Shown: positions 24,600 to 37,160 of the stretch, piece after piece | Numbering within the stretch: position 1 is the first letter of the stretch | Layout of the letters: every line of letters starts with the position of its first letter | Assembly: GCA_005765155.1 (NCBI GenBank) | Contig: VCCP01000004.1 | Location: 4,898,001 to 4,962,000 of the forward strand | Source of the DNA: Zelopaecilomyces penicillatus | Taxonomy: Eukaryota; Ascomycota; Sordariomycetes; Hypocreales; Pseudodiploosporaceae | Reading direction: 5' to 3' | Length of the DNA: 64,000 nt | Notes under the pieces: generated by a model | The model's input: only the letters and a program-made list of their open reading frames with translations | Told to the model about the DNA's origin: nothing | The model's database searches: none | Program-made: the position numbers and the translations under genes

Positions 24600-27500
24600 T
24601 GTATACTTTATGTGATGATCGAGTGCCAGGTTTCAATAGCCAATCGTAGAAACGGAGTGATCCGGCAGCAATGCTGTGGAAGCAAGGTCGGTCAACGACG
24701 TTTGTAATTCGGTTGATCTTTAATAATTTTGGTGCGAAGGATGGTGATATGTGCTTGCGGTAACAAGGCGGCAGAGTCGAAGCGGTAGTTTTGCGTCGAG
24801 CAGACGAAGCCTACAAGCCGGTGCAGACCTCTATCTCTAGTTTAGAGCGAGTTCTCGTCGAAGAAATGTGTCCCTGAGGACCGATGTGTTATAAGACGAG
24901 AGCCGTCATGGTGGCTTGAAGTAGGAGAAGGGTAGGTGGTGAGAGGGTAGGCAGGGCCTGGTGTTGATGTATTATGAAGCAGTCACGAAGAGGTATGGGC
25001 CCCTGCGATTAAAAGAGGCGGCAAAGCTGCTAGGGTCGAGCCAGAGGTCAAATCAAAGGGTCCTCCTGATCGTGCAGGTATGCGTTTGGTGGCAGGGCTC
25101 TTGGCAGATCCCGGATGACGTCCGTTTAGAAGTGGCGCGGCGGACGAGATGCTGGGCAGGGAGGACGGACAGGCGGGCGGACGGTGCCAGCGGGTAGGGG
25201 GGTGCGTGTCTGGCCGAGTCGTAGTGTACCAGTATTTGTCTTGTTTCGGTTCTGGGGTGGTATTCGTGCGACTGCAACCTGGGAGTCTGGGAATGATGAA
25301 GCGAGCAGGGCTCCTGCGTTGATCCCCGTATTTGTAAGGGAGAAGCTCTCAGCAATGCGAATTGCTGGTCAATCTGATGGAGACGGTAGAAAGAAAGAAA
25401 AAGGATTAACAATCGGTGGCAGGGAGAAGTTGCTGGATGTGCGAGATGGGGGATAATATTGGTTGCCGGCGGCTGGGAAAACGCGGCGGGATGTAAAATT
25501 ATCGAGGTACTTGGGAGGCCATATACAGCTCTATGTAACGCCTGGTATAGCGCTTGCAGCCGATGCGCAACCGCAGAGCAGTCGGCAGAAAGGGCGTGTG
25601 GAGAGGTGACAAATGGAGAGGGGCTTTCTGGGTCTTTCCCTTTCTTGGCTGCTCAACTGTAGCCGTCTTTTTTAAGAAGTGGTCAGGCCCACTGTATGAG
25701 ACACTGTAGAACACAAGTAGCTTCTGCCATCGGTGGGTTTTCGCTGGGGCGGGCTTTCCGATGAAATTTGCAGTGGATCGAATGCGAACTCGCACACAGT
25801 ATACAGTGCGAGGGCTGTCGAACGTTGCAGGCTAGTGCTGCCTGCGAAGCGCCCACCAGACCGCATTTCCAGTGCTGCTGTACTGCGGTTAGTTGGCATG
25901 CCAGCGCTCGGGGCCCGCGCGACCGCTCTCAAGCAAGCCCTGGCCGACTGCGGCCGAGGCATCACCCTGACTGTGCGAACGGGCTAGCAGTGGACTGTCC
26001 AGCCACGCCAACCAGCCTGCGGTCGGCTGGCATCCGAATATGAGGTGCTGTCTGGTAATTTCTGGTGCTTTGACCAGCGGAGCCAGCAGACCAAACAGCC
26101 AAACAGCCACCACAGGTGCATTAGGTTTCGTTGTCCTGCCATCGAATCATGCTCCATGGCTCCATGGCATGGCTCTCCACCTGCGCTAGACTCGAGGAGA
26201 GTTGGTGAGGATGACTCCTGGATGAGCAATGCCTCCTCCTCTTGCTGCTCCTTGATTACGCACACGTAAGCCTGGCAAGTACTTGTGGAAAGTACCACCT
26301 GCACTGTCATGCCCGTTGCTAATACGGTCACGATTAGCAGACGGCGCCCACAGCGGCTCCAATGCCCATTGTGCAGCACTTTTGTACACTTCACAAGTTT
26401 TTATACCTTGATGCTTAGTACATCCACCCACCACCTTGCCAGCGAGGCCGCCGGGTGGAAATTGCACCACCCTTCCTTCTCCTCTCTCCCATCTCAGCAT
26501 CCGCATTCATACGGTACAGTTTGCACAAGAGTTCACAGGCACGGGGCGGTGAATCTCCGTTTGTCGGCCTGAGCACCGGGCTGAGATGATGCTCATCAAG
26601 CATTGGTGCCGACGTCTCGCATTTGTGTCTGGTGGTTGCGTGCCACAGGCTCTAACCACACTTCGCATTGCTCCAGACTGAGGCAAGCAGTTCAGACAAC
26701 CGAGAACACGCATTGCATCGAGTCGTATAACTTTGTATGCGAGGGATGGCACTTCATGCCAACTCAGTCAGCAATGGATTCCCGCCTTGTCATCTTCGAC
26801 GCCGCCTTCGCTGCCGTGTCCGTACATACTGGTACTTTCTTTGAAGGGATATTATGATGGTTACTTCATACAAGTTACATCAAAAGGGTGTCGGCGGCAT
26901 TCACTCACCCGGCCGAGTGTCCATTCTTGGCTACATATTCGTACATGTTGGCATTCCTCATTCTGCTGCACCGCTGCCCCCCTGCGCCTTTTGGCCCTTG
27001 TCTGGTGCACCAGAGAGGATCTGCTGTATGATGGCTCGTGGGTAGAATTGATGTTCGATGCCTGGCAATGTCTCCACGTAACGGTACGGTACGTACACTT
27101 GCTGGCCATGCTGTCTTGAGATCCTCCCCAGATACAGCGGGGACAAGAATGCCACCACATCTCGGGGTTTCTTGTCTCCCGTTTCTCGTGTGGTTAGTTC
27201 TGTGGGCGTTCTAATTGGAAGAGAGAACACATGGAAATCAGCTCCGCATCAGCTTCAAATCATAGCTCCAGGCCCGGCTATCCTCTTCGAGCCAACCACG
27301 CCGCATGTGTCAGAAAGCTCTTTCGAAGCCCTATGACGACACTGGCACACACATTGGACCAGCCAAGGGCGTTTACTAATGAGCTACAGCTAGGATAGCG
27401 ACTCGTAGATTAATATGGCGTTCAACGCGCGCAGCGGTCGATAATTGTCCATCGTGACCCGCATGCAATGGCTGAGACATTCATGGGCGGCCGAGACCAG

Positions 27501-30500
27501 GGAACGTTCTAGCACCCAGATTCACTAGGGTTTCTTTGCACATGGCTGCCGCAACGCGAGCGGGTGAGCCACACGATGGGAGTTTGGGAGAGGGTGGAGT
27601 AGTCAGATTGGCAAATCACAGCATCTCGCCTGCACCCTGACTTCCAAAACAGACGAGGCGGTCGGTGCGCGAAAAAGAAAGACGATGCGTGCGAGCAGAT
27701 TAGACTGTAACTCTGCAAGACAAAGGGTGACAATCTAGCAATTAACCTCGCACCTGGCCACGCCTTCGGGGTATGATGGCCATCAGCATGCAGACGGGGA
27801 CTCGGGTTTGTGTTAGGTATGAAGTTACCAGCCAACTCAAAATAGGCAAATGCAACCCTACTGCGCAACTGCGCCCGGCTATTCAGTGCTACAGTGGGTT
27901 GAGCAGTTCTGTCCAGCGCGAGTGCGGAGAGATGGAGCGGCGATCAAACGACCCAGCCATTAACATGTCCAAGGATGTCGAACAAGGGCCAGCCAACCAG
28001 CCCCAACTCGCCATTTTCCCTTGTTTGGCATGCCGAAACATCCAGCAGCGGGTGGAAAAGAGTCGTCAAGGGCAAGTTCGCCAGGACAGCACCGCATGTC
28101 CAATTACGAGCGACGACTTTGGAACTAAAATCCAATGCAGCCAGCAATGGGGTGAGCGCCTCGCGGCCGGCATCCCCGCGTATGTGCAACCCTTGCTTGC
28201 GGTCTGTCACCAGAGGAGCCGCAGCCCAGACACGTCGTGAGGATCGACCATATTGCGCAAGTCTCTAATGTCAACATGCCTTGCCAAACAACTACCCCTT
28301 ATATGATGGGAAAGCCTGAATAGTGGACTTGATTGGGATTTTCTGGATATTTTCTAATTTCAGCTGGTATTTCTAGGTATCTGTAAAGATCCCTAGTTAC
28401 TTATAGAGATATCTCTACGAAATCTTTTGCAAGGCCATCCTGTTGCCTACCTATCCATCTGCGGGAATACTTGAGAAACCACTCACCAGAGAAGACGATC
28501 ACTTCAGAATGCAGCAACCCGGCTACACCCCATCTTTGGGGGCTTATTGCAGACAGAAGATCAGCAGGACGACTCGTAATTGGATGAACGGGCGGAAATA
28601 AAACGGTAGTAGACTCGTCACAGCTAAGGGCAAGGCGTCACCATCATCTAATTCCTTGATGCCCAAGATTGTTGCGGGCTCGGCCATTGCATGCAGCTGT
28701 AGGTACTAACAGTGAGGTTACTCAGGATCGCCCATGGAGGATTCGTTGGAACTTGCATTCTGTGGGAAGCTAGTCTCATCATTGCCATGTGCCCCCGGGA
28801 TGGCGGCCCTAGACATGGACAGCCAACATGTCTCGCGAAACCCCGCCTAAATTCAATTGCGCCGCGGCTTCAGCGCGTAAGGATGGAAATGCAAGATGCC
28901 CTACTGCAAAGAGGGTGGTGGCAGTCTAATCACGGCCAACACCATACATAGCACAGAGTATTATGCTACACGCTATAGGGTGGTGGGCTACTATCCCCTC
29001 CCTCGATCCGTCTCAAGCTTTACAGAGTCGCGGACTCACAGACTAGACTCGCTTCGTCGTGCCATACCAAAGGGGGCTGCCGTGCAAGTGCGAGTGCGAA
29101 TGCTGGCGCGAATGTGTGCAACGGCATGTTCGGGCCTATGTCGGTACTGGTCGATGCCGAGAACAGCAGGATTGACGTGAAAGATGGAGTCTTCTGCATA
29201 TGTGTATATGCATACCAGCATACCAATGCAACATTTTGTGAACCTCTTCAGAACCCAGAAGGCTCTGAGACTACAGCACTGGCTTCTTTAGCCATTCGAC
29301 TCATCCTGTTCAATGTACAACTAGGTACTCGGTTGATCGTGAACACTCCTACACCTACGGCGGTGAGCACAATGTGAAGCTAGAGGTGGTGGTGTCGAGT
29401 ATGTAAGAAGGGGAAGATTGAAATTCCCAGCAAGCTTACATGTCACAGTAACAGTCTCGCTTAGAAGTGTCAACCTTCCTCAATCAGTCAGTCTTGATTG
29501 CCAATGCGGCGCACTATTGGCTGCGGGTCCTGTTCTCTCAAATCTCCAAATATCTGTACGAAGTTACCGTAAAGTATACAGGTGTATTTGTAAAGTTACA
29601 TCACCAACGTCGTGCTCAAAGGATCAGCCGTTTTTTAAAGTTCGCAGACGAGTCTAGAATGCGTCGAATGTCGCAGACACGGCTCGTCGCTTGTCTTGGA
29701 CTGTGGTAGCCGAGACCGCTCTGCCCGAGGAAGTCTAATAGCAATAAACCTTCCGATCTCATTGAGACAAAATCGCTGGGAATGGAAAGACTTCAGGCCA
29801 GAGGAGAGGCGATCATCAGGGGGTTCCTGCGATTTGTCTGGGCCGCTGGCGCATGTTTTGATGCATGTTTTTTTTTGGTGCAGGGTCCTGATCCGAGGAT
29901 GCGCCTGGACGCCTCCGGAGCAAGCCAAGCGATGGTGAGGACGTGTCAGCTCACTCGCAGAGCCCCCCGTCTATTTGCGACAGATCAACCACCATTAGCC
30001 ACGGAGCGGTGCGTGAAGCCTTGGCAAGCCCGGCAGCGGCTCGGGCATGGTTCAGATTATCACGGAATTAAACGATTGCGCTATACGGCGTACGAAATGA
30101 ACCACTTTGAACCACGGTAGGAACAGCAGGAACAGACACGCCCGCCGAGCCGAACATACATTTACCATATTTGTCTTAAACAACTAATTGGCACTCTAGC
30201 ATATTACTAGTGCTGGACAAAGCACTTCGAGCACCACATAACTGAGATGAGGTTTCCCGTCTCACTTACCTCACTTCTCTCACCCTCCAGCCCTTTTGGC
30301 TGCTGCGCTGCACCGTGCGTCTCTCGGGATTTGTAACAGTTCTGGAATGGTAGGGCTGTTCCACTTCCCCTTGATGAGCATTAATGGAGACTAGTAGAGC
30401 CAGATGAAAAAAAATCTTTCCACACCTTCATCCGATGAGAGCCGAATTGAAAGTTTTTGAGTGGATTCCATGGGCGGGAATAATTAAATCCAACTTGTTG

Positions 30501-30504
30501 GGGC

Positions 30505-30520
30505 AGTAAAAATTTTTACT
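30505..30520. repeat. 16-bp perfect palindrome AGTAAAAATTTTTACT
   Basis: The sequence equals its own reverse complement over 16 bases. It lies in a gene-free block. It could be a dimeric protein site or a chance AT palindrome. Confidence 0.75.
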
Positions 30521-32345
30521 CGAGTCCTTCGTTCGTGCTAATGATGTGAAGCTTTCCTTTGGCGGCATCCACATTCGCAGCGAGTCATCGGCTCATCAAA
30601 GAGCACAGTATCAGCATCGACATCGCCAACAGTACGACAGGTACCCTCACAAGGCTCCCCAAGCTTTTCGATCTTTTCATAGTACCGTAGCCTTTTCGCC
30701 AGTTCACCAGCGAATTCCTGTGGCCCATACCGCATAGTGTAAATATTATGTACTCCGTACAGGCAATTAACATCTCCCAGCTCACATCTGACATTCTCTC
30801 TTCCGGCTTGGCCAAGACGTGGCAAAGACAGCCGTCCGAGCTGCTAACAACATCCGAGACCATGTGCCCTACATTAGCACATAACTCATCAACAACGAGG
30901 CGTGGCCTCAGCGGGCCTACTGAATGGGCAGGTATGTTGCCAACAGCGTCTTCGGCGGCGCAGCTCGACCAGCTCTAAAAGGAGCTTTTCAGCAAATGGT
31001 GGCGGGCCAGCAGCTGCAACTTCCTGCAAGAATCTCTGGCCTCCTGGCAAGGGGGGGAGGTGATGCGAAACTACTGTAGCCTCTCCATGATGAACGTGCA
31101 GCCAGCCTGCAGCTTTGGTGGCTTGCAGAACACAGTTTGCTTCTGTCAACTCCTCATATTAATGCCTGCGGTCGGCGATTCTGACAGAGCCAGTGTGCTG
31201 TAATAATTACTCCACACCAGGTACGAGAGAAATAATACTGGACGTGTTACAATTCTTTGGGCGCGTAATTTCCCCTTGCTGCGTCCGGAATCGGCACGAC
31301 AATGCCCAAGAAAAGCTTCGCTGGCTTTTACCATTTGTTGTTCATCTTCGTCCCTGCTGGGGAGGGGGGATAGATCGAAAAGGATGCTCCGCCTGGTTCG
31401 GGCTAAAACAACGCACAATGAATTTGCTCCAATAGCTACAACGGAGAGCATCCAGATTCGCCCTGGCGTGCCCTACTTGAATCATACCTACATATGTACG
31501 GCGTACAGCTCGGAAAATGGAGAATGCTGACACTGCCCGAAGGGTAAATTGTTGTATGCACGCTGTTACAAAGAGGAATTAAATGTCCGCCGTGCATGTT
31601 TGCGGGTTGTGAGTTGTGTTGACACTGGGCGTTGGAGGTCGGTCCCCCCCTTGAATAGTGAGGCTCAATATTTCCCCTCAATTCAATCAAGGGGCATGAC
31701 ATGGAAAGCACATCACTCTCGTACGTTTCAAAGTCCCCTCTTTGTCGCCATGTCGCGACTACTGGATGAGGACAACAAACATGGGTAGAGCGGTGTGCCG
31801 GTTTATAACTAATAACCCATCCCACCAAAAGAAACAGTTAGCCGCCTTCAATAGAGCGACGAGCTCGTGACTCTTTTTTAGCATGGGGTTGGGTTGTGGG
31901 AGGGGAGCCACGTTGTGAATCTTTCCACCACACTTCAGCCCAGGCAACCGAGTCTGCCACAGGTTTTTTGGGGCATGGCTATATACGAGATTTTGCATGT
32001 GTGATGACATAAAAATGTAACGATGCTAGCTGCCCAAGATGGTGGGAAGCAATCAACACACACCATACGTTGGTACATTTCGTGCTGTACATGAGCATGC
32101 GAGTATGGCTTCGTATGAAGTAGCCCCCTCAAGCACTTGTTCGGCAGGATGACGTGCGTGTTGAGTCAACGGGGGGCAGAGGTCAGTCCGCAGAATCTGA
32201 TAGGCCTGGCGGCAACAGGTTGCAAATGCTTTTCTAGAGCCGTGAACAACTGTGATAGATATTCGGGGAGGTGAGAGAAGCCCATCACTGTCGCGGGGCG
32301 TCAGACCACAATAGGAAAGTTCAACTAATATCTGTTGCGCTTAAT

Positions 32346-32363
32346 AAAAAAAAAAAAAAAAAA
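32346..32363 (+). repeat. Poly(A) run, 18 bases
   Basis: Eighteen consecutive A residues, about 480 bp upstream of the ATP synthase delta start codon. I see no flanking target-site duplication that would make it the tail of a retroposed sequence. Confidence 0.8.
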
Positions 32364-32843
32364 CACTGTAATCTCAGTGGAATGACTAAGGATTTAACAC
32401 TCTGCAACCAAGCATTGTGTTACAAGCAAAGGTCATCTTGAAGCCGTAAAGAATGAATAGCCAATAACCCATATCGAAGATGAATTTCATGCGATGTGAA
32501 GTAGTATAGGTCTTTGGTATGTGCCATTATTCGCGGGGTCTGGCGTCAAGTAACGCATCGCTCCTGCAAGAACTTCTCCAAGTCTTTATTATTTGTTTAC
32601 CATCAATAACCCATCAGGTACTTATTTCAAGGCTTTTTTTGGTACTCGAGACCCAAAAGCTGAAGCCATTCGCGAAAAGCAACACGAAAGCAAGCGTCAC
32701 TTCACGTGCGCAATCACGTGATGTGAAATCGGTCGGATTTTCCCGCTAGCCGAATCGTGACTGCTGTTCGGCAAAGATTGGTGCCAACGACACTCGATAG
32801 AGCTCCTCTTCAAGCATCAACCCAATTATCCTCACAATCCATC

Positions 32844-33638
32844 ATGTACGCCTTCCGCTTCGCCCGTGCGGCCGTTCGAGCCCGCCCCGCATCCATGCGA
32901 GTGGCTATCCAGCGGAGAGGATACGCCGAGGCCGTCCCCGACAAGGTCAGAAGATATTGGCAACAAGGGTTCCAACAAACATATCGCTAACCAGTTCACA
33001 GATCAAGCTGAGCTTGTCTCTGCCTCATCAGGTATGGAACCGAATTCGATTAGCGATTAATTTCCCGAAGTTTTGCGATACAATTGAGCCATAGTGGGGG
33101 GGAATAATGGATGATTTCGGGCGCCGAAGCTAATTGCCGCATCGCAGACCATCTACAAGTCACAAGATTGTGTCCAGGTCAACATCCCCGCTGAGTCCGG
33201 TGATATGGGTGTCCTCGCAAACCACGTTCCTGCGATCGAGCAGTTGAAGGCTGGCCTGGTCGAGGTTGTTGAGGAGAGCGGTGGTGCCAAGCAGTTCTTC
33301 CGTACGAGACCCTCCCTGGTCGTCACTTGAATCAAACAAGAGAACATATAACTAACGAGCTACAGTGTCCGGTGGATTCGCAAGCGTTCAGCCCAACTCT
33401 GTCTTGAGCATCAACGCCCCCGAGGCCTACCCTCTGGAGGACTTCAGCGCCGACGCCATCCGGGCGCAGATTGCTGAGGCCCAAAAGGTCGCCAGTGGCA
33501 ACGGAAGCGAGCAGGATATTGCTGAGGCTAAGATTGAGCTAGAGGTACGTTGAGGGTCGCGCGCGCCATTTAAAGCTATAGACACTGACTAACCTTGATT
33601 TGCAGATTCTCGAGACTCTGGCTGCCCACGTCAAATAA
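32844..33638 (+). CDS. ATP16: Mitochondrial F1Fo ATP synthase subunit delta
   Basis: Five exons: 32844-32945, 33002-33031, 33148-33301, 33366-33544 and 33606-33638, giving 165 aa. Delta is part of the central stalk that couples the c-ring to the F1 head. The first 26 residues are rich in Arg and Ala with no acidic residues (MYAFRFARAAVRARPASMRV...RRGYA), a typical matrix-targeting peptide. The mature part shows the epsilon/delta beta-sandwich: IKLSLSLPHQ, TIYKSQDCVQVNIPAESGDM, GVLANHVPAIEQLKAGLVEV and FLSGGFASVQPNSVLSINA, then the C-terminal helices (IRAQIAEAQ...ILETLAAHVK). The 30-bp second exon and the four introns account for the fragmented frames. The start is set by the targeting peptide. 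Confidence 0.95.
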
Positions 33639-34093
33639 ATTGGTAGTTGTAATTGGCGAGCGTCCGTGTACATCAAAACAAACTTTCCTATCTCGACTTC
33701 TAGAGCAGAGCCTAGACAATTGATATATGTTGGGTGCTGTTATCTGGTCATTGAATTTTGCATGGTTTTCTCTGATCCGAACATATCGTTGTGTCACCTA
33801 TATGTCGAGCTCCTTCCGGTTGTTGTGATTGCGGACGACATTTCCTGCATAGGTAGTTGTCTCCTGTGCCTCCTTCTAGTCTTATGTCTAGACTGTTTCC
33901 TTTCATGACCATGCACATGTGATAATGTTGACTAGCTCTGCACTTTCCTTGACTTAAAAGCACACTCTGGCTGAGATCTAGACTAAACCTACATGAAGAA
34001 TTTGGTTCTGCCCGTGAGCATAGTTTGTGCGTGGCTCGAGTGCTCGATTCATCCCCCAGATAGTCTTTTCAGTGCCCTTGCTTCAATATCATC
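33639..34093. other. Intergenic spacer, ATP16 to the cysteine-cluster gene
   Basis: About 455 bp between two plus-strand genes, holding the ATP16 3' UTR and presumably the next promoter. No coding signal. Confidence 0.45.
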
Positions 34094-37000
34094 ATGGCAG
34101 CAGTCGACTTAAGCACCCCCAAATCCTCTGATAGAGGATTTACATCAATACGCAAACAGAATACTGAGACAGCAACACGGACGGCACTAATACCATCTGG
34201 ACTTGTGGGGGCGCGCATCCGCGAGCTCAGATCCATCGCCACTGGCGAGAACATGGGCCGACTGCCATCACCGTCTCCAATAACCGAAACCCGACAGAAT
34301 CCCAGGTTCACGCAGGGTTATCAAGCAACTAGGAAACTCTGCAGTCCAGCTTCTAAATATGCACGCTTGGAAGTGCCCGCCTCCCCACCAGTCGGGCACG
34401 CTTATCCAGGCTTGGTAGTGGGCGGCGAACACGGTGTCGAGGATCACGGAATCTTGTGGGAATATTCGTTTACTGGAGCTAAAGCCACAAGTGTGCGTTC
34501 AAAGCTGAGTCCTGCGAGGTCAGATACCCTTTGAGATGAACCATGCCTATGCAATACTCTAACGTTCCTTATCTCCCTGCAGCAGGCTTGATGATCGTGA
34601 CTATGAGACAGCACAGGTTCGATCAGTGATTGCACCAAATCCCAGGTCTTATAATACCAGTAAAGTGTCCGATTCTCCCTCGTCACCTTGTTCGGAGAAA
34701 AGCAACACGAAATCCGATAGCTCTACCGACAGGAACAAGGATGCCCTCGAGATGTTTGATAAGTACGGGGTCTCGCGACCAGAAGGCTGGCTTCTGGGGC
34801 AGGTAGAAGACGACCAAGACATATTCGGACCTGGCGCCATTCAAATCTGCCATTCATGTGGCGAGCCCTTGCCTACACATACACAATGCAGCAGGTGTGG
34901 CCATGAGTTTTGCCCGAAATGCACTCGTATGAGGTCAGCAAATATCACCGAAACACCAGATTCCAGGCGATTAGACCGTGGTGCTGTTTCTCAGGCGGAC
35001 GTGTCATTAAATGGTTCCGCAAGCCATAAGGACTTTGCGGATTCCATTTCATCACCCATGCACCAAAATAACCAATACCGAATTCAGCATCTGTCGAAGT
35101 CCTCCCATTCAGACCATCAACCATCTACATCATTGCTCCGAGTTGAGAGGCGCATGCATGATTCTGAGTCTACTAAAGCCAAAGGAAAGCAACATTTAAC
35201 TGAAACACATCACATTCAAGCCTCGGACATGGGACCTCCACGAAAGGGGTCATCTCGTCGGCCAGACCAAAGTGCGAGGTCCCAACCCGCTACGCCTAAC
35301 AAACTGGTAAAGCAGGCATCAGACCCAAGCTTGAGCTTAGATCGCCACCGTCATATCAATAGGCATTCCGGCGGGTTATTGAGTTCGGAGCAATTGTCAA
35401 GTGTTTGGACTAAACAAGATGATACTCCCAATTGTATCTGCTGCGCCGCCCGGCGTTCTCTCGCAAGACAGGTTGTTAGGAAATCTTTCCTACCTGAAGA
35501 TGATCCAAAATCAGACCACCTTTCAACCTCAAGAGATATGCAGGAAAGTATCACAGAGCAGTCGGAAGAAGATGCGAATTGTTTCGGAACCAACCGTTTG
35601 CGGAGGAACACGGCATTTTTCTTGCCTGAAGCCGTTGTCAGCACTCATCAACCCAGCAGTGTCGCCTCAGTCGCATCATATGGGTCACCATCCTCGAAAG
35701 CCAGCAGCAACGAGACAGCTACTGGTGGGCCGAGAACAAGCAACTTCACCAGGCATATGAGAACCTCTATTCCTCGGTCTTTACTCTCTAGCCCACGGGG
35801 TTCGGGAGACATGATGTCATCCGTGGATCACAACAAGATTCTAGATTCAGGGGCATCCCATATCAAGAAGTCGACAAGGTCCGAGAATTACAGTAGCAGT
35901 TCGGTGGGTTTTGAGCATGGCGTGTTTTCATCAACTCCCACTGGCTCACCATATCGATTTGACCAGCTGCCCATAGTATCTACGAAGGGTTCAGACGGCA
36001 GTAACCCTCAGCTGCGGATGTCGACTTTCAAGAGGCCTAGCGGCATTGACAAGGAACGAGTATCAATGTTGAAGACCCGAGAGTCATCCTGCGGAAATAA
36101 TCCAAGCCCTCGGACACAACTAATACTGCGGCAGAGTTCAGCGTCCTCAGAGCTCCCTTCTGGTTTATCACAACTTCCAAGTACGATTGAACATCAGTCC
36201 AACTACCAGAGTAGCATCGAATACCAAACCGAGCCGAACAGTACACAATTCAATAAGTGGCCGAGTCTGAGACGAGTCGAAAGTTATGACCAAATGACAC
36301 CAACGAGAAAAGCCAGCAAGGTACCATGGACACGACCATCATTGTTAAAGAAGACAGATAGTTTGAATAGTCAACCGCATAGCACGAGAGCTTCAAATGT
36401 TGCAGCATGGAAGGACCAGTTGAAAAAGCTTGACGGTTCTGAGTCAGGCTCCCCATCCAAGCCGCTTACACCCCACACACCCTCAGCCTCGGCTCGCCGA
36501 AGCAACTTTTCCAAGCTTTCCGACCTGGAACCAAGAAGAGCATCAGATCGGATGACACACGCTTGCCTATCTTGCAATGAAAGTCAGAAATCAGCCCCCA
36601 AGGAGATTGATATCACTGAACCAGACTCTGTTAGTAACGTTGACTGTAGCAACAATGAGCATTTTAGAAGTTTGCAACACCGTGTCACAGATGAAAGCCA
36701 GTTAAAACCTACATTCGAGTCGCACAATGATATACAAGAATTACCCAGACTTAGCGTAAAGCAAGTAGAACGTTCGTTGGCTTTAGAGGCGGCCAGGGAC
36801 GCACAACAAGTCATGAATGGGCCCGTATTAGAACATAACGATGATTCGACCCGATTTCTGGTATCACAGAGCTTGCAAGATAAGGGATCTCGAGAGGGAA
36901 ACCAAAATTCTGATAATTCTTGCTCACAAACACCGCACACTTGCGTATGGCGCTCTCGCTGTTTGGGTATCAGCTCTGACGTCGAGCAATTGAAATGCGA

Positions 37001-37160
37001 GCTCAACTCGTTAGCAAGACTGGATCAGAGAGACGAAGCGTCTGGTGGATTGACAACTCGCCACAATTGTGGAGATTCTGAGATCAAGGGTCTGACAATC
37101 ATAGTTCACATGAGAAGCAAAGACGATTTGGTAATCAACACAGATCTAAGAGGGCAATGA
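34094..37160 (+). CDS. Large hypothetical protein with a CxxC cysteine cluster
   Basis: Two exons, 34094-34518 and 34583-37160, giving 1,000 aa. The junction (AG/GTCAGA donor, CTCTAAC branch, CTGCAG acceptor) keeps phase. An alternative acceptor three bases later would delete one residue. I do not recognise the family. A compact cysteine-rich motif lies at about residues 231-255: CHSC, CSRC and CPKC pairs, with the second pair followed by GHEF, which looks like a small zinc-binding domain. It is preceded by a conserved-looking block (KYGVSRPEGWLLGQVEDDQDIFGPG, here split for length). The rest is Ser-rich and probably disordered, with three further cysteine pairs (CICCAAR, ACLSC, NSCSQTPHTC). 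The protein ends with KGLTIIVHM...DDLVINTDLRG. A regulatory or scaffold role is a guess. Confidence 0.72.

Larger units (their letters stand above)
24600..32843. other. 8.2-kb region with no recognisable gene
   Basis: This block lies upstream of the minus-strand DUF3295 gene and upstream of the plus-strand ATP synthase delta gene. No open frame exceeds about 155 codons, none resembles a family I know, and I could not chain short frames with splice sites into a sensible protein. Base composition looks mixed, with no long AT-rich stretches. Notable sites are a 14-bp palindrome at 28404-28417, a 16-bp palindrome at 30505-30520, a TACTCCGTAC word at 30751-30760 and an 18-base A-run at 32346-32363. 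It may contain long promoters or non-coding transcripts. Confidence 0.5.

Noticed and set aside
32330..32400. Poly(A) run as the tail of a retroposed element
   Set aside because: No target-site duplication, no upstream reverse-transcriptase remnant and no RNA polymerase III boxes were visible.
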